A DNA stretch of 64,000 nt. It comes from Mimachlamys varia (lineage: Eukaryota; Mollusca; Bivalvia; Pectinida; Pectinidae). Location: positions 39,685,426 to 39,749,425 of the forward strand of contig OX392534.1 in the NCBI GenBank assembly GCA_947623455.1. The letters run 5' to 3'. A program made the translations under genes and the position numbers. Every line of letters starts with the position of its first letter. Position 1 is the stretch's first letter. Below, in pieces: positions 34,325 through 64,000 of this stretch. The notes under the pieces were generated by a model. It saw only the letters and a list, made by a program, of their open reading frames with translations, did not search any database and had not been told where the DNA came from.

Positions 34325-36245
34325 TTCAGCTTCAGGGTGTTTGATCATGAGGAACTAGATAATCTTCAGCTTCAGTGTTTGACCATGAGGAACTAGATAA
34401 TCTTCAGCTTCAGTGTTAGACCATGAGGAATTAGATAATCTTCAGCTTCAGTGTTTGACCATGAGGAACTAGATAATCTTCAGCTTCAGTGTTTGACCAT
34501 GAGGAACTACTCAACTAGATAATCTTCAGCTTCAGTGTTTGACCATGAGGAACTAGATAATCTTCAGCTTCAGTGTTTGACCATGAGGAACTAGATTATC
34601 TTCAGCTTCAGTGTTTGACCATGAGGAACTACTCAACTAGATAATCTTCAGCTTCAGTGTTTGACCATGAGGAACTACTCAACTAGATAATCTTCAGCTT
34701 CAGTGTTTGACCATGAGGAATTAGATAATCTTCAGCTTCAGTGTTTGACCATGAGGAACTAGATAATCTTCAGCTTCAGTGTTAGACCATGAGGAACTAG
34801 ATAATCTTCAGCTTCAGTGTTTGACCATGAGGAACTAGATTATCTTCAGCTTCAGTGTTTGACCATGAGGAACTAGATAATCTTCAGCTTCAGTGTTAGA
34901 CCATGAGGAACTACTCAACTAGATAATCTTCAGCTTCAGTGTTTCACCATGAGGAATTAGATAATCTTCAGCTTCAGTGTTTGACCATGAGGAACTAGAT
35001 AATCTTCAGCTTCAGTGTTTGACCATGAGGAACTACTCAACTAGATAATCTTCAGCTTCAGTGTTTGACCATGAGGAACTAGATAATCTTCAGCTTCAGT
35101 GTTTGACCATGAGGAACTAGATAACCTTCAGCTTCAGTGTTTCACCATGAGGAACTAGATTATCTTCAGCTTCAGTGTTTGACCATGAGGAACTAGATAA
35201 TCTTCAGCTTCAGTGTTTGACCATGAGGAACTACTCAACTAGATAATCTTCAGCTTCAGTGTTTCACCATGAGGAATTAGATAATCTTCAGCTTCAGTGT
35301 TTGACCATGAGGAACTAGATAATCTTCAGCTTCAGTGTTTGACCATGAGGAACTACTCAACTAGATAATCTTCAGCTTCAGTGTTTCACCATGAGGAACT
35401 AGATAATCTTCAGCTTCAGTGTTTGACCATGAGGAACTAGATAATCTTCAGCTTCAGTGTTTCACCATGAGGAATTAGATAATCTTCAGCTTCAGTGTTA
35501 GACCATGAGGAACTAGATAATCTTCAGCTTCAGTGTTAGACCATGAGGAACTAGATAATCTTCAGCTTCAGTGTTTCACCATGAGGAACTAGATAATCTT
35601 CAGCTTCAGTGTTTGACCATGAGGAACTACTCAACTAGATAATCTTCAGCTTCAGTGTTTGACCATGAGGAATTAGATAATCTTCAGCTTCAGTGTTTGA
35701 CCATGAGGAACTAGATAATCTTCAGCTTCAGTGTTAGACCATGAGGAACTAGATAATCTTCAGCTTCAGTGTTTGACCATGAGGAACTAGATAATCTTCA
35801 GCTTCAGTGTTTCACCATGAGGAACTAGATAATCTTCAGCTTCAGTGTTTGACCATGAGGAACTACTCAACTAGATAATCTTCAGCTTCAGTGTTTCACC
35901 ATGAGGAACTAGATTATCTTCAGCTTCAGTGTTTGACCATGAGGAACTACTCAACTAGATAATCTTCAGCTTCAGTGTTTCACCATGAGGAATTAGATAA
36001 TCTTCAGCTTCAGTGTTTGACCATGAGGAACTAGATAATCTTCAGCTTCAGTGTTTGACCATGAGGAACTACTCAACTAGATAATCTTCAGCTTCAGTGT
36101 TTCACCATGAGGAACTACTCAACTAGATAATCTTCAGCTTCAGTGTTTCACCATGAGGAATTAGATAATCTTCAGCTTCAGTGTTTGACCATGAGGAACT
36201 AGATAATCTTCAGCTTCAGTGTTTCACCATGAGGAATTAGATTAT
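34325..36245. repeat. 38-bp satellite after the ATG7 stop
   Basis: Roughly 48 copies of a 38-bp unit (AACTAGATAATCTTCAGCTT followed by CAGTGTTTGACCATGAGG). Variants TTTGACC, TTTCACC and TTAGACC alternate, and some units carry an 8-bp insertion (ACTACTCA). It begins about 450 bp after the ATG7 stop, so it probably lies in the 3' UTR or just beyond. Confidence 0.96.
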
Positions 36246-36663
36246 GAGGAATGATAGATCCTACCAAATCTGTGTAGAACTTCTAGCTGATAATACATTT
36301 ACAATATCATTACTAATATCAAGTTCCTGTGAAGGTAGAAAAGGGCTTCAAATATTCTTAGTGTGGCAGTATTTGTTTCATACTTGGTTGGTGTTCACCT
36401 GTATGCCTATTTATAATTTTAGCGAAAACAGAACTTGTGAAATATTTTACTTCTTAATCATACTAGTGTTGTGAAAAATGTTAGCAAATATATACTTTAA
36501 ATGGATGACAGGTGATGTTTTGATGTACACGTCTTTCAAAAAAAAAATTCTAAAATTTGTCACTTTGGAAGTAAACCTTCTCTCACTTTTTGTAGCTGTG
36601 CAATATAATAAAAATTCTCATTTATTTATTACTTTGTTGATTTTTCAAAATGATATATGATAG

Positions 36664-36746
36664 GTGAATCAATGTCCGATTATAATACGTGAATTACAAT
36701 GTCCGATTATAATAGGTGAATTACAATGTCCGATTATAATGCAGTG
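36664..36746. repeat. 27-bp tandem repeat, three copies
   Basis: Three copies of ATGTCCGATTATAATA with GGTGAATTACA. Confidence 0.85.
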
Positions 36747-37202
36747 ACAGTTTAGAGACTAGTTTTAACTGATTGTCTTTTGAGGTATGAAATATATTAT
36801 TTCAGTAATTAATTTGTCAACTCTTTTTGCCAAGATTGAGGACAGAAAACATTAATTTTACTCGGCCTGGATGGATACTAGCTTTTGATATTGATATATT
36901 CTAATTAATGAAGTAGTATTATACACAGCTGGTCTTACCGCCTCAAACAATATCACTCTCAATCTTCTAAAGGGAGATAACTTACCACAATCATGGGTCG
37001 AGATATATGAATGTAAGGAACCTATTTCAAAATGACTTTTATATCTATTACCAAACAAGTATTCTCTCAGATTGGTATTTTAAACATTACTTAACAAATA
37101 AATCTGTCTTTTCCTGAACCAGCATAAGCAGCCTTTGTCAATTTCCAAGATGTGGATCCCTTGTCTATGATTTGGAATTTTCAGTATCTGTGATATTGAA
37201 AA

Positions 37203-37380
37203 TACAGTCAAACCTCGTTATCTGGAACTTGTGTAACTCAAAGACCCCATTCAATTCAAAGTATTTCTCCGGTCCCTGCCAGACTTAATACTATAGTTTT
37301 CAAAATCACCTAACTCTAATACCCTGATAACTCAGTTTTTTCGTGACTTAATAATGAGGTTTTACTGTACTGTGAAATTG
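37203..37380. mobile_element. Pogo/Tigger-type MITE
   Basis: Left end TACAGTCAAACCTCGTTATC and right end AATAATGAGGTTTTACTGTA are inverted repeats of the pogo/Tigger style with TA flanks. The right end runs directly into the 35-bp array. Confidence 0.7.
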
Positions 37381-37640
37381 TACCAAATTTGAGGTTTTAC
37401 TGTACTGTGAAATTGTACCAAATTTGAGGTTTTACTGTACTATGAATTTGTACCAAATTTGAGGTTTTACTGTACTGAGAAATTGTACCAAATTTGAGGT
37501 TTTACTGTACTGTGAAATTGTACCAAATTTGAGGGTTTACTGTACTGTGAAATTGTACCAAATTTGAGGTTTTACTATACCGTCAAATTGTACCAAATTT
37601 GAGGTTTTACTGTACTGTCAAATTGTACCAAATTTGGGTA
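37356..37640. repeat. 35-bp tandem repeat derived from MITE end
   Basis: Eight copies of GAGGTTTTACTGTACTGTGA plus AATTGTACCAAATTT. The first 17 bases are the right terminal repeat of the adjacent MITE, so the array grew out of the element edge. Confidence 0.9.
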
Positions 37641-38449
37641 ACATCATGCTAAATAAACTGAACTTGAATCCACCTGATGACGGACCACGACACATCTATA
37701 CATGTACCACTCAGATGTATATAGTATTAGGTATGGGATGAAAAATCCAGGAAACATAACACAACGCTCAAACTTGTATAACAATTATTCTTCCATCTTT
37801 ATTCATATATACAATAGGTATTCAACATTTAAAACCAATCATTCTTTCCATTCTTATAATATTAAAGCGTCTCATTCTTAGGAGTAGGAATATATAATAT
37901 ATATATATCAAATATGTACTAAATGGATTTATGTATAAAAACTGTAGGTAAAACAAAACACAATATATTTAATGTACTCTTGTTAATAAGGTATATATTT
38001 ATACAGTATATACTTGGATTTCTTGAATGAGCACAATTTATGGAACTTTGAGCAAGCAGCAAGATGAAGTTAAGATACATGGTGTGCATTGCAAAGAAGT
38101 TGAAATGAAAATATGTACAACAGTTGCTATAAAATATAACCGACATTATTTTCGTATGCCTGCAGCAATAACATTTTTATATTTAAAGTCAAATTACGAT
38201 CGTTAAAAAACCCTGATAGTCTTCAGAAACAAAATTAAATCAAACATTTATATGAAAAAATATGTCTGTTAAAAATAGGTTAATCAACACATCTTTTCTT
38301 CTGCCTCTCAACTCATTTACCCCTGAGGTACATTTGAAATACTCCAATTCAAAGGTTGGGATAGTTCATAATGAAATTTCAGGGGTGAATGAGTTCATTA
38401 AGAACATATATAAGCATTATGATAAAAAGTCACTTTAAAATTTGTGTGC

Positions 38450-38520
38450 AATTAAGATTTATTATTTCCAATTAAGATTTGTTATATCCAATTAAGATTT
38501 GTTAGGTCCAATTAAGTATT
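38450..38520. repeat. 22-bp tandem repeat, about four copies
   Basis: Copies of CCAATTAAGATTTGTTATAT with small changes. Confidence 0.8.
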
Positions 38521-38829
38521 TAACTGGTTATACAATAAGAGTTTCTCAAGTTAAGAAGAAAATAGGATCAATGCAAGATATAAAAAGTTAAAAATATTTA
38601 AAAATTTTATCAATAAACATTACAATTGGTTGATGGTATATCATATAACATATCCAAATAAGTATTTTAAAAATGATCAACGCGTTGCTGATCAATTCAT
38701 GTCGGTTTGAATATTGAAGGGAACACTATAACAATGTACATACATTGTCATGACTGGAAAACCTTCAACTAGCTGTTCACTGTAATCTTAATAATGATAA
38801 TTATTTGAGGTTCGTACATGTACCGTTTT

Positions 38830-39105
38830 ATCAGAACTTAGTTCGTAGATCATCTCAAAGTGGTTCACAAATCATTACCCTTGGTGATAGGGTAATTGCA
38901 ACCTACCAATATATTTCTCAACTTTTTGGGGAGTATACAACTGGTGCTGCAATATTGACACTCACAGCTACAAGGTAGCATTGTGCAATTTCTAGCACTG
39001 TCCAACCACATACTCATTTATAGCCGAGTAGACTGGAACAAGTGGAGTACAGTATCTTGTTGATAGATACATGTACAACACAGAGCTAAGATATGACTCG
39101 ACCCT
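38830..39105 (-). mobile_element. tRNA-derived SINE, copy 2 (diverged)
   Basis: Shares blocks with 2150-2456 in the same order and orientation: GTGGTTCACAAATCATTACCC, GGTGCTGCAATATTGACAC-like and GAGTAGACTGGAACAAGTG. The tRNA-like head is mostly decayed. Confidence 0.7.
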
Positions 39106-39944
39106 GCAAAACCTTACAGTGGAAACTAGAAATGCGATGTACTTACTGCTACATTGATATATACTATTTCACTTGTGACTGACAGTACAAGTTAATTCTT
39201 ATAAACAGTAGAAGTGTTAGTTCATGTACTTACAGTCACAAAGGACCACTGCAGAACCTGCTGATTCTAAAACATGTACTTCTGGCCAAAAATATGAATT
39301 TGTAACAAAAATGGAAATGTTTAAGGTCAGAAGAACAGAGAAGCAGTGGGAGAAGAACTACCACCCTTACATTAATAGTGCTTACTGAGAATACATAGTG
39401 ATCTGCTTACATAAGGAATGCATGTGTATTTTACATTATCTCCTCCTATTGATTGCTACGGGGTTACTTCCCTTCAACAAAATCTACTTACTTAATTGTA
39501 AATTCTCTCCCAGAGTTGTCAGGTCTTGAATAAAGACAATTACTTCAAATTCCCATGCAATATATTTGTACTATGTGAAGATTTTTAAATATCAAAAAAC
39601 TTGAAAAACCTTGGAGACGGTTTCACGCATTCACAATACACCTACCTGTTCAGGTGGTATGGTGTGAAATTCTTCACATTTCAAATTCTTAGCGAGGTCC
39701 CAAATGTACAATTCAAATTTAAAACCCAGCAATTATTTATTGGAAAATTTCATATGAAAACTAATCCTATCTATTTTTTTTCATCAAACACACATACATG
39801 TACACACAATGCAGTAAATTTTCTCGTTAACAAGTTGAAATTAAAATAGTACTAACAGTGGTTTTATTGAATATCCCCATCACTTTAAATTCCATACTTA
39901 ACATTCAAAAGCTATCCGGGCATGGAATGAGACAAAGATCGGAT

Positions 39945-40160
39945 CAGCCAATCAGCATAAAGATTGGGTCGGCCAATCAGCATAAATATTGGATTAGCCA
40001 ACCAGCATACAGATCAGATCAGCCAATCAGCATAAAGATTGGGTCAGCCAATCAGCATAAACATTGGATTAGCCAATCATCATTTAGAATATATTAGCCA
40101 ATCAGCATTTAAGGTCACATCAGCCAATCAATAACAAGATTAGCACAGCCAATCATCTAA
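39945..40160. repeat. Array of GCCAATCA motifs
   Basis: About nine loose tandem units of 24-29 bp, each carrying GCCAATCAGCATAAA or a close variant. Eight carry a perfect GCCAATCA, a CCAAT-box core. Confidence 0.88.
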
Positions 40161-41314
40161 TAAGGTGATACCTCATGTAAAACAATGCAACACTACTACA
40201 CAAATTATCACTGGTCTCAAAAGCTAAGCCTAGGAATATTTTTGCAGAATTGATAAATATTTCTGTTCAGTCACAAACAGCAGTCACACCTATGTCTTCT
40301 TTGTCACACACACTTACTACCATTATGCTTTAATTTTACATTACAAAGAATTCAAATAAACTGTGGTGGGATTTGTTTGGTAATTTTGGGGTTATGCTGA
40401 ATACAAAAAGGAAAAAAAAGACAACTTCAATAAACTTGTTTGTCTGGAAGAAAATGGGAAAATTTGTTAAATTTGTAAAACAGCATTCAGCTATGAAAGA
40501 TATATATAAAAAAAAAGATTTACTGAATTTAATCAATCAACTTGACTTATTATATATATATATCAAAGAAAAAGTAAATAAGAAATTGTATGAAAATGAA
40601 TATTTTCAAATACCGGTACACAACGAACATGCCATAAAAAAGTTAAAAAAATATCTGTCACAAATATGTCATCACACATTTGCCGAAGAAAAGGATAATT
40701 TCAGAAAAAGATGAAAACAATGCTTTAAACATTACTTTAGTTTAGAGTACCTATATATATATATATATACTGGTATATCTTGAATTCTGTATCACATGAT
40801 AATACATATTAAATGTAATGGTAAACGACTGTAACACAGAAACCTTGACCTTTAGACGACATTGAATTGTGTGTAACATTAAAATGATTACCTGGAAAGG
40901 AAATGCATTAATTATATATCCTCCAACAGCCCCTATATAATGTATATATTATATATTGGATAACACGTACCTATGTTGGTACAGGTGTGATATATGTAAC
41001 AGAACAAGTTGATTGTTGGTGCTATTGGTTGTTACGGTCCAATGAAGTCTGCCATGGTTGACTGCTCTTATATAAACAAGGGAACGATGTCACATGGGGT
41101 TACATGTACCTCACAGAATGTTCTTACTGAAATCAGACTTAATGGAAAAATACAAAAGTTGTCATCTTGTCACATTATATCAAATACAACTAGTATATTA
41201 ATGTGTTCGAAGCTCTCCTGTCGATGGAGGTAGCAAATGAGTAGTTACATTTCTTTTAGTTGTCAAGGGAACAAATGAATCATTGCCACTTCCACTTTTT
41301 CATCCTGACACACA

Positions 41315-41790
41315 TTTTCTCTGTTCTACATCAGAATGTCTTGGTACCTATAGTTACCATAGTGATGTACACTTGTATATTAAGGTACCGTAGTGATGTA
41401 TGTTTCTCAGTTCACCATCAGAATCTCTTGGTACCCATAGTTACCGTAATGATGTATATAGGTACTGTAATGATGTATGTTTCTTCAGTTCTCCATCAGG
41501 ATCTCTTGGTACCTATATATAGTTACCGTAGTGATGTATATAGGTACTGTAGTGATGTATGTTTCTCAGTTCTCCATCAGAATCTCTTGGTACCTATAGT
41601 TACCATAGTGATGTATATTAAGGTACCATAGTGATGTATGTTTCTTCAGTCCTCCATCAGAATCTCTTGGTACCTATAGTTACCATAGTGATGTATATTA
41701 AGGTACCATAGTGATGTATGTTTCTTCAGTCCTCCATCAGAATCTCTTGGTACCTATAGTTACCGTGGTGATGTATGTTTCTGTCTTGTT
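41315..41790. repeat. About 80-bp tandem repeat
   Basis: About six copies of a unit with CTCCATCAGAATCTCTTGG, TACCTATAGTTACCATAGTG and ATGTATGTTTCTTCAG, plus smaller internal copies of GTGATGTAT. It lies about 0.5 kb downstream of the PKC stop (convergent). Confidence 0.88.
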
Positions 41791-42314
41791 GTCAGGCATC
41801 AACTATCTTAAGGTGTGTTATTGGTAACTCGTATATCCATTCATTGTACCATCAAAATGAATAAAATTTGTTGAAATGAAAATCAATTCAGTTTCCACGG
41901 CTACAGCAGTAAAGTTAACAAACATCAACGATACCAAATGATATCATTTCGACCATAAATCATGGGACACAAAACATATTGCAATATTCTTCTTCAAATC
42001 TCAAACAACTGAAAACATTCCAAGAACATTTCCATACATCTAGAATTCCAACTATCACCTACAAAACACATTTTCACATCCTGGATTGTTGGAAGGCAAC
42101 GGTTTTAAATAAAACCAAGCTTCATCGGGAAACAGAAACCAGAACAAAAGCCTAAAGGATACAGATCAGTTCAGAATCTCAATATTTTCATTCAAAATGC
42201 CGTCCAAGAATCACATTGTAATAAGTCTGTATGAATATTTCCTCCATTATTCAGTGATATGAATGTTAAAATGATTATTCCCAGGTTCAGTACTGATCCT
42301 AGAGAATGCCGTCC

Positions 42315-63588
<21,274 letters not shown>

Positions 63589-64000
63589 CTGAAAAAGAAT
63601 ACACCCTTGTTAGAATGAATCTGGTAGACATGATGTAACAAAGCTCTGCATTCATATCACGGCCATAATTTCCATAGCTATGATTGTTTAAACTAGATAG
63701 GTCAGTGTGACAGGAATTCTCCACTGACAACCAAAGAGAAGCATGCAGCTTTTTGGCGTCATTGACTTTTTAAAAGGTGTACCAGTACTTGTAACTTTTC
63801 ATCTCTTAACTTTTTACGCCCCTGTGAAGTATTAATTGGTTCTTAGGCTGAAGTCTGCAGTTAATTAATAGGAAAGAATAAGCATATACCAGGTACCTTT
63901 TTTTTTTTAAATTTTCTTAATTCAAATTTCACACCTTGATATAAGCGAAATGACAAAATATTATTAATAGGGGTTCAAATGCCATTAATGAATGTGTGTA
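63589..64000 (-). other. Upstream PKC intron to window edge
   Basis: Begins with the acceptor CTTTTTCAG of the first visible PKC exon. No further coding exon is seen before the edge, so the N-terminal half of the C2-like domain must lie further right. Confidence 0.6.

Larger units (their letters stand above)
33878..42314. other. ATG7 3' UTR and ATG7-PKC convergent intergenic region
   Basis: The ATG7 and PKC coding ends face each other across 8.4 kb. No other gene is supported. AATAAA-like signals occur (for example about 36606 and 37651), but the transcript end cannot be fixed. Named contents: 38-bp satellite, 27-bp triplet repeat, pogo-like MITE with derived 35-bp array, 22-bp repeat, SINE copy 2, CCAAT array and 80-bp repeat. 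Confidence 0.7.

Overview
The window is animal genomic DNA: AT-rich, intron-dense, GT-AG introns, and crowded with minisatellites, MITE-like inverted repeats and tRNA-derived SINEs. Repeat style (mollusc-type dispersed elements, SINEs with a conserved core) and protein divergence suggest a lophotrochozoan, most likely a bivalve; this assignment is by inference only. I assembled four protein-coding genes exon by exon, checking splice phase and total length.

Layout. (1) 1269-5939, minus strand: brambleberry-like gene A of the Kar5/GEX1/Brambleberry nuclear-fusion family, 6 exons, with its last exon running into a ~0.94 kb 15-bp minisatellite. (2) 5940-12032: intergenic, repeats only. (3) 12033-17470, minus strand: brambleberry-like gene B, a tandem paralogue, 6 exons, 584 aa. 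(4) 17471-17925: a 455-bp divergent promoter shared with ATG7, holding a TCACGTGA box 40 bp before the ATG7 start. (5) 17926-33877, plus strand: a complete ATG7 gene (E1-like enzyme of autophagy), 19 exons, 687 aa, all catalytic and zinc residues present. (6) 33878-42314: ATG7 3' UTR/intergenic with a ~1.9-kb 38-bp satellite and other arrays. (7) 42315-63588, minus strand: a novel-type protein kinase C (delta/theta class), 14 exons coding 578 residues; the first part of its C2-like domain lies beyond the right edge.

The most unusual feature is a recurring pattern. In both ATG7 and the PKC gene, exon-intron borders have been locally tandem-duplicated, carrying the splice site with them: ATG7 exon 5 acceptor (3 copies), exon 7 acceptor (2), exon 15 donor (about 14), exon 17 acceptor (about 3); PKC exon 8 donor (a 2.5-kb, 35-bp satellite of roughly 70 units), exon 9 acceptor (2), exon 11 donor (about 8), and a 31-bp array starting at the exon 4 donor. 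The terminal exon of brambleberry A also passes into a minisatellite. This looks like repeated birth of satellites at splice junctions, leaving arrays of decoy splice sites. No viral, toxin or bacterial-type genes were seen.
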